Positions 20,701 to 32,745 are shown, counted from the first letter of the stretch. The stretch: DNA of 42,791 nt from Spirogloea muscicola (GCA_009602725.1 WELB01000144.1:237977-280767); one strand, 5' to 3'. Made by a program: numbers and translations. Notes: generated by a model not told the origin, from the sequence alone.

Positions 20701-23700
20701 ATGGCGAGGCTATTCAGCCCGTTCGCAGTCCTGACGGCGGCTGTACTGCTGCAAGTGGTCATTGCGGAGAGCGGCCCCCGGCGCCAGCTCCTGGACGTGA
20801 ACAACAGCTCCACCGTCTACCGCCTTGGCCTCTCTCTCAACGATATCGTAACAACCTCAGCCGCCTACAATTCCTCCTTCTACCGCTACGAGAGCGTCGC
20901 ATACCCGCCAGCGTGGGACTGGCGCACCTCCACCAAAGCGCCATTCCCATCTGTGAAGACCCTGACGGCAGTGAAGGACCAAGGCCAGTGCGAGTCGTGC
21001 TGGGCTATAACCTCCGCTGACGTCGTCGCCTCCATGTGGGCTCTGACCATGGGAACGACCACAGACCTGTCCGCGCAGCAGCTCTGCGACTGCGAGAACG
21101 GCAACTGCTGCAGTGGCGGGTGGCCATCCTTTGCGCTCGACTACATAGCATCTGTTGGTGGCCTTCTGAGCAATGCCTCGTACCCGTACACTGCAAGCAA
21201 CGCCCAATGTAAAGCAACCAGCAGCAAGTTCAGTGCCTCTATCACCGTGTGGGAGCTCACTCCAGCAATGGACGTTGTTGCACTCATGCAGGCCGTCTAC
21301 ATACAGGTACCACTCAGTCGCTTGCTTTGTTGGCCCACTAGTAGCCTCCGTAGCAAAGCTTGGATGCTGCATATAATGAGGGACAAGGTGTGAGTTTTTT
21401 TGTTGTACTAGGTTGCTTCAACACGTGGCTCTTGCAATGTGTCACAGAATGTGCGATGTTGACTTATATCGAACGGTCTCTCGTTTGCATGATGAGTGCA
21501 GCCGGTGCTGGCGTACATCAGTGCTGATGCGCTCGACTTCCAAAGCTACAAGGGAGGCATCTACAACGGAAATTGCTCATCTGACGTTCTGAACCATGCT
21601 GTACTGGTCGTGGGCTATGCCATCAATGTCAGCCAGCCTTACTGGATCATCAAGAACACCTGGGGCACACTGTGGGGTGAGGGCGGCTACATGCGAATTG
21701 TCATGACTGACGGGGCAGGAAAGTGTGGAATCAGCCTCATGCCAGCAATGTACCCACTGTATATCAATCCCTCCAACCCCTGTGGCGGAAGTATCAATCC
21801 CTGTGGTGGCGGAGTGTGCCAGCCCCTCATGGGTGGGGCGTACACCTGCAGTTGTCCTGCAGGCTACTCGTTGAATGCCAACGTGCCCAGCATGCCGCTC
21901 TGTATTGACAGCAATCCCTGCAACAACAATCCAAACCCCTGTGGGGAGGGCCTGTGTGCCAGCCAACTGGACGGCTCGTACAGCTGCACATGCCCCTCAT
22001 ACATGGTGGTCGGTTCCCGTGCTGATGGAGGCCCGACGTGCGTAGTCGGCATGGGCATTGGTGGCGTGCAAACTTACCAAGTCCTCTTGGGAGATACCTG
22101 CGCAACAATCTCGTCGGCCGTGGGTTTGACCACTGCACAGTTGACCAGCCTCAACTCCCAGTTGGATTGCACAGTACAGCTGCAGCCTGGTGAGCCAACA
22201 TGACCACAAGCACTCTGGCAAGCTGTAATCATAGGAGAACGTGCCCCCCCACTTTCCTTGATCTGTTTGTAGGCCTGCCTTTAGCTTTTGCCTTATCATA
22301 GAGTACCTAGTGAAGATTAGTCAGCCCTTTTGCCCTTCAATGACAGGACACTAAACTACCCGTTGCAATGGATGTAAGTGCGGGCCCAAGCTTATTAAGT
22401 GCACAAATTCCACACTGTGCAGGCCTAATTTTGGCAATTTCCGGTGACAACATCGGTTCCGGATGCCAAGCATTCTATTCAGCCACAACACAGGATACCT
22501 GCAACAGCTTCGCCTCAAAAGCGACTGTCTCCTTCAGTCAGAGCAGCAACATGACAACGTCAAGTGTGACAATTGGAACTCGTACCTTCAGTGCCACCCA
22601 GTACTTCAATCCTCAACTATCAAAGTTCTCTTTGACCAGGCTGAGCAACTCCTGGGCGACATCCTCTAGCACAGCTGTCATGACGTCCATGAGCACAAGC
22701 ACTATGGAATCCTCCTCTGTGGCGACTGACTCCTCCATGACAGCTTCCGCTACATCCTCCATGACAGCTTCCGCTACATTCGTAGTCAAGCAAAGTGCCA
22801 CATGGACCTCGCTGGGTCTTGCAGCCATTAATCCCCGGGTCAACTGCAACCAGCTCTTAGTGGGCCAGAAGATCTGCCTACAGAAGAATACATTGACCAG
22901 CGCAACACCTATCACATGCGGGAGAGTTGTGCAGGTCAGCCTTCTCTGAATATATTGTCCAATATTTAAAAGGTTCATTGAGCCCATTCTGTGCTCTTTC
23001 CAGCAATGCACTCTCCATTCCTCATAAGGCACAAATGCTCAAACTAGGAAGATCTTCCCCTCCTGATGCTAAGAAGTTCTTCACATGGTGTCATCTTTGA
23101 CAGGTGTTGCCGGGTCTGAACACTTGTGCTGCCATTCAAAGCTTCTACAAGCTCGACACCATCACCTTTGCTGCCCTGAATCCTGCTGTGGACTGCAGTC
23201 TGCCTCTTACGAGTAACATGGGCATATGCATAGCAAGCCTGAACCAAACAGCACAAGCAGTGAATTGTTCCATGACCTACCGCGTCCAAGTACGGTCTTT
23301 GAGACTGCGACGTCAACCCTTGATCTTGCATGTGTGACTGTATGACTTGATTATGCCTTTTTGATGACGCCCGTGCAACTACAATCTAAGCCAAAAAGTC
23401 AGTATGTGCTGGCCATTCATGTCCTTGCTTTCACTTTCTGTATGCAGCTTGGAGATACTTGCCCGCAGGTCTACATGGCTTACAATCTCACACAGACACA
23501 ATTCATGCAACTCAATCCGGGACTTCGGTGCAATTGGCCACATTTCCAAATTGGCATGTCAGTCTGTGTAGCGGCTCCAAACAACCCCAACTATGCCATC
23601 TCTATGCCATACGTGGTCAAGGCTGGAGACACGCTGAACTCCGTCGCTCAGGCTTTCGCTCAACAATGTGGGCCTATTGCTTCGCCAGCAAATATTTGCA

Positions 23701-24302
23701 GCCAAAATGGACTTGCGAACTGCAATGCGCCTCTAATGAATGGCACACTTTTCCAGGTCAGAATGAGTAGCATGGCCCCACCAGTCCTCGCAGAAATATT
23801 CCTGCGCACTGTATGCTTCTTCTCGTTTTCCCCAAGATGCATGCTGTGCCTTCAGAAGAGACTGACGGGCAGCACAATCACCTGCTTCTGATCCACTTAA
23901 CGTGCATTGACATGTACACAGATACCATGCAATTGGCCTATCGGCAGATATTGTGGCTGTACTCCAAGCACCCCAGTATGCGGATTTGATGGCAAGATCT
24001 ACACGTCCTTGTGTGATGCTATTTGTAACTATGCCACGCCAACATATGCTCCAACCAATGGAATGTGCAATGCGTGCGCAACTGGCTGCAATGGGAACTG
24101 CTTTGGGTTGCCTGATGTGACTGCACCGGCCTACTGTCAATCCTCGAGCTACTGGAATCCCTGTCCATTTCCTCCCTTTCCCCCCATTACAAGCTCCTGC
24201 ACGGACTATCTTATGGAGTGCCAGAAGTGCTGCTGGGGCCTTGGATATGGATCTTTGGCCTTCAATCAGTGTTTCGCTGCATGTCGGCAATACAAGTGTT
24301 AG
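20701..24302 (+). CDS. P1: secreted papain-family protease with EGF-like, five LysM and Kazal-like modules
   Basis: Exons 20701-21306, 21502-22189, 22423-22934, 23104-23289, 23448-23756 and 23922-24302 give 893 aa. The start codon gcgATGGCG opens a signal peptide (residues 1-22). There is only a short pro-segment and no recognisable I29 inhibitor domain. The papain domain (about 68-290) has oxyanion Gln94, nucleophile Cys100 in QGQCESCW, His234 in NHAVLVVGY and Asn254 in KNTWG. Two EGF-like modules follow (about 295-383), then LysM 1 (YQVLLGDTC, from 393), a LysM 2 region expanded by a Ser/Thr/Met-rich stretch (about 450-570), LysM 3, LysM 4 (VQLGDTC, LNPGLRC) and LysM 5 (YVVKAGDTLNSVAQAF). 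The last exon (768-893) has a Kazal-like pattern CGCTPSTPVCGFDG to CDAIC, then CPFPPFPP and ECQKCCWG. No membrane anchor is seen. The likely role is proteolysis at a GlcNAc-polymer surface outside the cell; the substrate is unknown. Confidence 0.9.
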
Positions 24303-24625
24303 CAGGAATTTTAAGCAGACTACAATTTGCCTTCGTTTCGTAAACTCCATTCCTTGACTTTCAAAACAACCCTTCTTGACTTTCCCTCAACACTCTGGCT
24401 AGAGGCCTCTTGGCCATTGAAACTCTAGTTGAATAATCAGCTTCACATCCACCTAGGCTCATCATGATAACCATTCATTCTTACCACTTCGGGTCCGTAC
24501 AATAATGTGGCATCATACAGACAATTCTTCTGCATGAATGACACATGTCAATGCAGTCATAAACTGCCATTCTTTGATTCATCTACCAACATTTTCTATT
24601 CATGTATGTTACTTACACTCCAAGA

Positions 24626-24653
24626 CCTTCCGTCAGCTTCTACTGACGGAAGG
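24626..24653. repeat. Perfect hairpin downstream of P1
   Basis: CCTTCCGTCAG at 24626-24636 and CTGACGGAAGG at 24643-24653 around the 6-nt loop cttcta, 324 nt after the P1 stop codon. It could be a 3' UTR structure or the remnant of a small element. Confidence 0.6.
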
Positions 24654-25129
24654 AAGCCACAAGAAGAGCATTGACCATCAGATTTGAATGCCTGTGGATG
24701 ACTCCATCGTTTGCCGACAGGGATGACCATTGATTGGCAGCTCGTTTGACAGCACACAACTGCAGGTGATAGCTTCATTCACAGTAGCAGTGTGATACTC
24801 ACACTACCTACACTCAGGAAGCTTGCGGCTCAGGTATGCGTGGTCAAAGCCAAGGGGTGAATCGGCTGCTACCAAGGACTGAGCTTCATCCTTTTGGCCC
24901 ATTAGTAGGTGGACGGCTGGCGCAGAATCTCGACAGCTGCTTTCTGCGTTGATCTGAGCCCGGCTTCTACATCTGCGAATGGGTTCTTCTACATTATGCA
25001 CAAGGAACCCCACACGCACATGGTTGTTGGGCTTAGCTTTGCATCTCTCAAAGCAGCAACTCATCCAGCATCACAACACTCCTTTACCCAACAGGTTGTT
25101 AAATGTACTAGCTCCTGGCAACTAAAAGC

Positions 25130-25400
25130 AAGCAGCTGCCTCTGAAGATTTCTCCCGTCAATTCAGGGCAGCATAAGGCTGAAGCGAGAGAGAGAGAGGC
25201 TTCCAATGCAAGGTGCTGAAAGAATGGCTTTATACTGCCTTGATGGTGGACTTCTGAGTCCGGCCCTGCCATCCTCTCTGGTTGGCATGCAGCTGGCTCT
25301 GAAGGTTTCCTCCCGTCCATTCGAGCGAGCACAGGGCAGAGCAGGAGGCTTCAAGTGCAAGGTGCTGAAGAATGGCTTATAGTGCCTTGACAACGGACTG
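25130..25400. repeat. Imperfect direct duplication, period about 158 bp
   Basis: Copy A (25130-25252) and copy B (25288-25400) share agctg-ctctgaag, tcccgtc-attc, ggcttc-a-tgcaaggtgct and gaa-aatggctt. Copy A has a short gagagagagagag run. Function unknown. Confidence 0.6.
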
Positions 25401-25440
25401 TTGCGGACCTACCCTTCTCTCCTTGGGGAGACACCCACTT

Positions 25441-28420
25441 GCAATTGCAATTCGGAAAGCGCGTCCCAATAGAGAGCAATGGCTGTGAGAGGCCAGCCAA
25501 AAGAATGGACAAGGTCTGAAAGGGCCGGATGGCGCAAGAAGCAGGATACTAAAAGCTAAGACGTCAGCAAGTAGGCTCTCAGTAACCTTCCATCAGTAAA
25601 TGGAGGTCGGAAGGGGACAAGGCTGACGAGGCCAGCCCAAGACAACATACAGAGTATGGCGCAGGCTCCCCCGCCAACTCCAGCTCCATCTTGCGTGCGA
25701 CCGAGGCTGCTGTCTCTGCCGTTTCGTTGAAGTAGAATACAGACAAGCATTACCCTCTTCGGTCTGTCTGTTCTTTTCAAAGACCGATTTGTACCATTTG
25801 ATTTATTATTGAGAAACACTATGGAGGTGCACATACATGCACATATGTGCACGTAAGGGAGGTGCACAGGCACTAAGGCGTTGCAGATCCTAGGGAAATA
25901 GGTCTAGGTATGCCGCGTCCACCTCCAGAGTTGCACCTTGAGGTGGCTGATTTGACACTGCACAAAGAGGGCCACGCCACTGCCCGCTTGCCTGCCTGCC
26001 CGATATGCAGGCATTGCTGCAGCATGGCAGCTGCCAGATTAACGATGTGGGCTCCATGGAGACCCAGCGACTGGAAGAATGGCTGGATTGACGTGAGAGT
26101 AGTGACCTCCATGGATTAGAATGACAACGGTTTCAGGCGTGGCAAGAATGTGAAAGCTTACCTGTGTGACAAGAAGTGGAGCCCAGAGCCCATTGACTGG
26201 CACACGTGACGGTGACAATGCTGTGGCAGGTGGCAAGTGGCTAACACAGACTTGGGCTTTGTCATCATCAGGCCCACAAACCTTCTGCTAGAAGTTGCTT
26301 TCCGCAGCTTTGCCCATGTGGGCCCTTGAGGGGATCGACGAGGGTGGTGATCCTTCAACTGCAGATATGGTATGGTCGGACCTCCACAACAAGGTGTAGT
26401 AGCGGGCCGCCGCTTGCTGTCCCGCTCCGTAAGGACTCCCTTCACCGCCACCGGCCTCTGTGCCTCAAGAGCCCTGTTGCAGGAGATGTAGCAAGTTTGG
26501 CAGGCACAGTAGCTCAGAGCGGCCAAAGGAAGGGCAAAGAAGGTTTGTCGTGAAAGGTGCAAGCCCCTTCAAACGGTGACACTGCTGAGGCAGGCCTGAG
26601 CTGCGGCTCGTGATCGGGCATCGGTCTGACGCAGTTGGCGAACGACTAAGTGGGACATGCGTTGGCACCATGTGGTACGCCGACCAAATAAGTAAGAGAG
26701 GGGGCCTTTAGCAATAGGTAGCCACAGCTGTGGCAATGGCGGCGGCTAAATGGAGGTGGCGACGGTGGTTGACTGCGGCAGATAACGAGGAAGCTATCCT
26801 CTACAACTGAAGGAAGCTTTCCCAAAGGAGGCGATGGCATCTTAGAAAGAGGACGCTCTTCCCAATAGGGTGCATTGGCTGCAAAAGGCCTCGTAAGGAA
26901 AGCTAAAGCTATACACGAAGGGGGGCGATCGCTGTGAAAAGCCAGCACATGAAGACAGTAAATCATCCACAGGGGGGCTAGGGCTGTGAAAAGCCATGCC
27001 GAAAAGAATGGACAAGGTCCGAGGGGGCCGGAAAGTGCAAGTACATCTACGCAAGTTGCTAGGACGAATGAGTGCTCACACGCAACCCCTAGTCAGCAGC
27101 CGCAAGTCATATAGCTTGCAGCATAGAGAGGTAAAGAGTCGCCACGCTGAAACGCAGAGGCAGCAGCAAAGGCGTGGCAGTGGTGGTGGTAAGAGAAGAA
27201 GCTTATCTAGGGGGACATTCAGCACCCAGTCGCCACTTGAGTCGCTGTGTGCTTAAGCGCTTTTCTGACCCCTCCACACTTGGTTTCGTATATTTCTTCT
27301 GGGCTGGCCTCACAGCTCTCACAAACATTGCCCTCTACTGGAAGAGTCGTTCTGCCTTCCAATGGGGGGGGGGGCAATGGCTGTGAGAGGCCAGCACAGA
27401 AGGAATGGACAAGGCCTTACGGAGCCGGAAAGCGCAGATCACGCAGCTGTGCAAGTGGCTGTTACAAAGGGTGCTCAACAACCCCTAGTGAACAGCCGAA
27501 AGTCAGAGTAGCTAGCAGCCGATAATATTCCCACGCCGACAACGTGAGGCGGCAGCCAATGTGCGGCCTGCCCGGCAACGCTTTGGCACCGGCTCCTTGT
27601 GGCCCAATCTTGAGTATATGTCATACGCCCTCGGCCAGACTTGTTCCACGGACACAAGTGACGAGCAGCGCCCGCAAACAGCGCCTATCAGAGCGAGAGC
27701 GACCAACGCACATGTCTGGGCTGGCCTCTCACAGCCACTGCCAGTTCCTGTAAGCGTCCTTCTTCATATTCGGTAATTTACACCTAAGCAGCCGAAATTG
27801 GACACATTGGCAGCAGGTGCTGATAACCACTGTTCCTCTAGACTGCAAGTCTGAGCCTTCTGCGCTGAGTGGTTTGCATTCCCGCCCTTTGGACCTTGTC
27901 GTTCTTGTGGGCTGGCCTTTAATAGCCATCACCTCCAATTGGATAAGCTCCTTCTTTGGGCTGGCCTATCACAGCTCGCCTCCTATGTGAACAGCTATTT
28001 CTGTTGTGGTCCGGTTGTGTAAGTGTTTTTGAAGGGCCAACTCCGAACAAATCAAGCTCTTCCAATAGATGAAGCAGCTCATTCAAAAGGGGTGAGGGCT
28101 GCAAAGAGCCAACCCCAAAAACATCTGACGAGGTCCATAGAGATAAGCCTCAAAAGCTTTTTCCTGGGCTGGGAATCAATCTATGCCTCGTTCACCTTTG
28201 GGGCTGGCCTTTCTACAGCCACCGCTCCCTTCTCTCTGAGCTTCTCTCTGGAGACTTGGCTCCCTTGCTCTTCTTTCTGGGCTGGCCTTTCCCAGCCATT
28301 GCCTCTCAGAAACCCCGAGATCCTGAACACTAAGCGATAGGCAGTGCCTGTGAAAGGCCAGCCCAGACAAAAAAGACAAGGTGCGGGGTGATCCTTACTC
28401 AAAAGCGCAAAACCACTCGG
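25441..28420. repeat. Mixed-orientation LINE family A tails and hairpins
   Basis: Minus-strand cores at 25480-25498, 25621-25638, 26981-26999, 27379-27396, about 28090-28110 and 28346-28365. Plus-strand cores at about 27301-27318, 27718-27736, 27909-27927, 27958-27975, 28200-28220 and 28279-28297. Minus-strand coding ends are at 27060-27190 and 27475-27657 (RTLAAASRCRRGN, then YSDFRLFTRGC). The stretch 25640-26860 has no recognisable gene or repeat. Confidence 0.65.
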
Positions 28421-30233
28421 CAAATGCGAGTGCTATTGTGGATCGTCACTCGTGAGTCCCTTTCTCTCTAGATGTCCCTGCTTGCGGCCTGCTTGTGTTG
28501 TAGAGTGTATGTCGACTGCTCCTCTGCTTCTTCAAAGCAGAGGCTGTGAAGGTTCTGCTCACACTTACGAGTTTCTACTGGCTGGCCGAAATGTGAGCAT
28601 GTCTGTGAAATTGTCTGAGCTTACCATCCACCACAAGAAGCTCTCTCAAAGGGATCGTGGCTATGAAAGGCAGCCCAAAGAATGGACAAGGTCCGCACAG
28701 CAAGCACAAAGCACGCAGCTATGCATGTGGCGACATTTACAGGAACTGCCAACCCACATTTACCAAGGCTAGGCAAGCGAGCTCCAGCTCGCACAAGGCG
28801 CCCAGCCATGATTCCTCTGAACACGGTCTTCCTCGCGCTCTGCATGCTAAACTGGCGGCCACTGAAAGGTAGGATGAGATGTACTCAGACACAGCAAGTT
28901 GGGGCATGAGCGACCTTCAATCCAATTGTCTCGTGTTGGACCTATAGGTCGGCAGTGTCGAGAATAGATGAGCCGGCTGAACAATGTCAAAGAGCAGATC
29001 ACCAGTGCATAGGTGGCCAGCTAATCACGTATCTTGCTTGAAGGTGTTGGTTGATGGCCTACTAAAGTAGCAACACCTGCGCGCATTGCCCCCCACAAGT
29101 GCTTCAGCTACGTGCGTGTGAGAGCGGCACTGTGGTGAGCACGCTGCCATGCCTATTGTGCGCCCATGTGCATGCATTCTCCGTGGACACCTTGGCGCAG
29201 AGGCGCAGAGATCAGGCTGTGCCATTGTCCAACAATTGAAAATGCTTGAGGATGTCGCTGCAGGACGTGCAGCAGAGAGAAGTGGAGCCATTCTTTGCCT
29301 ATTACAGCCGCTCGTTTGATATCAGCAGCCGCACTCTTTCTTTGACTGACTTAAGGCTAAGGCCAATTAGTCTAAAGCCACAAATATGCTTCTCCCTAAA
29401 CAGAAATAAGTAAAGAGCGCCAAGCGAACTTGATTGATGGAAAGCTCACCAACGAAAGAGAAGCACTGGTCGAGAAGGACTACAACAGCAACTGCTCTTC
29501 TTGACGAAGCAGATTTCGTGACCGTCAACAAGTGATCCTTCATGTGGAGCCCGTTCTCATGAGTGCCAGGATGACTAAAAAGCCATGACACAAAGCCTTC
29601 AAATAGCACCTCCAGCACTGCTCTTTACGCAAGTCTCTCTCTTCCGGAGCCGGCGGCTCCTGATTCGCTGCTACTTCTCTGAGCCTCGGAAGCTGCACTA
29701 CAAAGTCAATTCCATCCAAATGCTCATTGGCAGTCTGATATTCAGGTTCTTGGTGACACACGGCACAGCTTGAGGATTACTGCATGTCCAACGACGCACA
29801 TGGCGCTTGGCACTTGCATCTACCAGAGAGACAATCCATAGCAAGTAAGTATATAGTCTTGATTCACAAGATGATTACACAAGATCTACTCTTCCTTGAC
29901 AAAGGAGGTGATCTTTCTTGACAAAAGCAGCAGGCTGATCGGTGCTATTAAGCTGATGCAGCGCTTCCACTGACAATCTGTCCATTGTAGCATCAGGTGA
30001 TAGTTTTGATCTCTTCAGGTGAAGCTCCTCGGAGCTCCTGAAGAGATCAATTCTGGCACGCTGACCCTCTTCTGATACCTTTCTCACTACCCAGTATGAC
30101 CTAGCTACCTTCCAATCCTAGAGTATCTACAATTATCTAGGAGTGACTTATTCCGTCACAGGGTAGCGCAACTTAGGTTGCTTGGCCTTTACTTGCTTCA
30201 TGGGAACCTCAACTGTACTCTATAGGAAGGAGT
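28421..30233. other. Intergenic DNA between repeats and P3
   Basis: A degenerate minus-strand hairpin repeat is near 28640-28690. The rest has only short overlapping frames on both strands. A long hairpin lies at 30006-30050 in the presumed 3' flank of P3. Confidence 0.5.
30006..30050. repeat. 14-bp hairpin with nested inner stem downstream of P3
   Basis: TTGATCTCTTCAGG (30006-30019) pairs perfectly with CCTGAAGAGATCAA (30037-30050). Between them AGCTCC and GGAGCT form a second 6-bp stem, so almost the whole 45 nt can fold, with a 3-nt bulge. It lies 184 nt after the P3 stop codon on the transcribed side. Confidence 0.7.
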
Positions 30234-32447
30234 CTAGCATTTTCCTGATCTGCAGTTTGCGAAGCATTGGTTGTATGAGTAAGATCCGTAACTGAGGCCC
30301 CAGCAGCAATTTTGACATTCCTGGAGGTAGTCAGTGCAGCTGCTTGTGATTGGCGGAAATGGTGGGAAAGGGCACGGAGTGTAGTGGTTAACATTGTCGC
30401 AGTAGGCCGGGTAAGGTTGCTTCATATTTCCCCAACAGCGGCCCCCACAAGCTGCCTCGCAAGGATCACATTGGCCATTGGAGTCTGGCTGCCGCGTAGG
30501 CGTGTCGTAGTTACAGATTGCGTCGCACAAGGAGCTGTACAGCTTGGAGGTCCATCCACAGACCGGTGAGTCTGGGGTACAGCCGCAGTACCTCCCCATT
30601 GCACGCCGGCATGGTAGCTGTACGGTGCAAGCAAAGTACAAAATGAATATGTGTATATGTCATGTGCTTGGCAGGATGACACGTCTACAACATATCAAGT
30701 CAGCAAGGTATGGTGCAGAATACCTGACTAGTCATAGTAAGACTGGCTACTTTGAAAATGTTTGGGTTGGATGAACAGTGACTACTGAGATGTGACCAAG
30801 GCTTACCCGCAGAGTCATGCCAGTGGAGTACGGTGCTCCGTCGTTGAAGAACAGGATGTTTTCTGGTGAGGCAACTGGGCCACAGAGCTGCACTAGGAGC
30901 TGAGCAATGGAGTCCAGCGTCTCCCCCTCACGAATCACGTGCTCGATGACATTCTCTGTGACTGGGCCATCTGCCAACGTGAGGCTGGGTCAATGCTTGC
31001 TCACAGGACTTGGACGCCAATGAGCACCCTTTGGCAATGGCCAGCACGACAGGCACAAGCAGCACGGCCTGCCAGATCTGGTAGTATCCTTAGACCACTT
31101 GAAGGCAGAAAGCGTTAGACAAGTAGAGCACCTTGTGTGGCTTAGAGATTTGAGTGGTACTTACCTGCACTGGAAGGGGCGTCCAGCGCCTGAACATCGG
31201 ACTTGGTGGGCACGCACTTGGGCGCAGCTGCATTGGTTGCATCAAGGACAAAGCCCAACGGGCAGTTGCAGGTGTATGCCTCCTGGGACTCCAAAGTGAT
31301 GCAAGAGCCCCCACCGCAGAGCTTGTTTGCGCTCAAGCATGAGCCTCTGGCAGGAAGGTGAATAGGCATGAGAGCCGGCATTGAGAGCATGCCGCACGTC
31401 CCATCTCCGTCTGTCATGGCCAGCTTTGCATAGCCAGCCTCACCCCATTCTGGGCCCCAAGAATTTTTGACCACCCAATACGGCTCTGTGACATCCGCAG
31501 CATAGCCCACCACCAGCAAGGCGTGGTCAAGCTCGCCCGCCGGGCAGTCTGACGTAGAAAGGATGCCCCCAGTGTAGGAGGCGAAAGCAGGGTTGGACGA
31601 GCTCACGTAGGCAATCACAGGCTGCGCGAAAGGCAGGGTTGGACAGTCAGCATCGCTGACATACCCCAGATTGGTCATTTGAGCAATGCTGCACAGAGCT
31701 ATTAAGAACAGAAGTGCGAGTCAGCCATGCAGTGCAACTGATACTGGGTCGTGCAACCAGCCATGCAGCCATCCCAGAAGCTAAAAGCACGAGCTTTGGC
31801 ATCTCAATAGCCTTTTGGGGAGTGCATGAGGCAGGAGACGAGGCAAGCAGGGGATGGGCGGGGCAGGAGGGCTCAAGGACCTGCACGAAGATCGCCTGCA
31901 TTAGAGCGAGAGCATTGCGTGCTGGCGTGATCTCCCAGGCTGCGAGCTGGGACGTCGTGTTGGCCGTGGTGATGGCCTCCAGAGCCAGCTCCGGCCAGCC
32001 TCCGGTGCAGCACTCTCGGCCTTGGCACACGTGAAGGCTCTCAGGGGAGACGTCGTCGACCTCACGGGCCTCGGCGATGGCCCGCGCCGACGAGACGGCG
32101 TCGGCGGTGACGACGGCCCAGCAGTCGGCGCAGCCGGCCTCCTGGCTCTTCACGGCCGTCAGGGCGCGGGTGGGGGCCAGACGCCAGTCCCACGACGGCG
32201 GCGCGTTCACGCTGGCGTACCGGAAGCCGTCGGAGGCCTCCGGCGCCACTAGGAGCGACGGCGGGCGCGTCCGCAGCCGGCCGAGGCGCCTCAGATCGGG
32301 GGACTGGAAGTCGACAGGCGCCCGGCGGGCGTGGACGTCGGTGACGAGCTCCAGCAGCGACGGGCCCGCGACGGCGGAAGCGGCGGAGGAGGCTCTGGCG
32401 GCGACGGCGGCGGCCATGAGGACGAGAAGGGCGGCGAGCGGGGCCAT
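30234..32447 (-). CDS. P3: shorter papain-EGF-LysM-Kazal-like protease
   Basis: Exons 32447-31881, 31621-31165, 30970-30807 and 30617-30234 (minus) give 523 aa. The start codon gccATGGCC opens MAPLAALLVLMAAAVAARAS, a signal peptide; frames upstream stay open but lack a better start. The papain domain has Cys109, His222 in LDHALLVVGY and Asn242 in VKNSWG. The segment before Cys109 reads SQEAGCADCW, with one residue more between Gln and Cys than P1 or P2. About 24 residues with the YPYT-Cys region of P1/P2 are missing. One EGF-like module (about 284-326) is followed by a single LysM (VIREGETLDSIAQLL, equivalent to LysM 5). The C-terminus (397-523) has CGCTPDSPVCGW, CDAIC, CPFPPFPP and ECQNCCWG as in the paralogues. 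The triad is present, so activity is plausible but possibly altered. Secreted; substrate unknown. Confidence 0.88.
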
Positions 32448-32745
32448 GGCGGCAGGCGGCAGCGCGGCACTACCACCGAGGCCCAAGCCGGAGCGAGGCC
32501 AGGGAAGCGGGTCCTCCGGGGGGGGCAGTGAGAGTTGCCGGCCAGAGGGGGGCCGCAGCGGCGTGTGGAGGCGGGCGCCACCGTCGCCGGTAGATGGGAA
32601 GGGGGCCCGCCCGGCCGTCTGGCCCCTAACGAAGGCGGCCGCTGGCCGGGGGTGGGGGGGCGACACGCGGCGCCGGGCGGGCGCCAGAGAAAGCCTCCCT
32701 TTTTTGGGGCAGCGTGCTCCCGCGCCCGGCTATCCCGGGGCCGGC

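Larger units (their letters stand above)
24303..25440. other. 3' flank of P1 and intergenic DNA
   Basis: Includes a perfect 11-bp stem with a 6-nt loop at 24626-24653 and an imperfect tandem duplication at 25130-25400. No open frame here shows a recognisable domain. Confidence 0.5.

Noticed and set aside
20857-21372. 171-codon minus-strand frame opposite P1 exon 1
   Set aside because: It is the antisense shadow of the papain coding exon; P1 has catalytic motifs, splice sites and paralogues.
26158-26562. 134-codon minus-strand frame considered as a gene
   Set aside because: No recognisable domain, no homologous block elsewhere in the window, and an overlapping frame on the other strand.
2690-28365. 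Regularly recurring hairpins considered as CRISPR repeats, bacterial REP sequences or terminators
   Set aside because: Spacing is irregular, orientation is mixed, copies carry LINE coding ends upstream, and the window is clearly eukaryotic.
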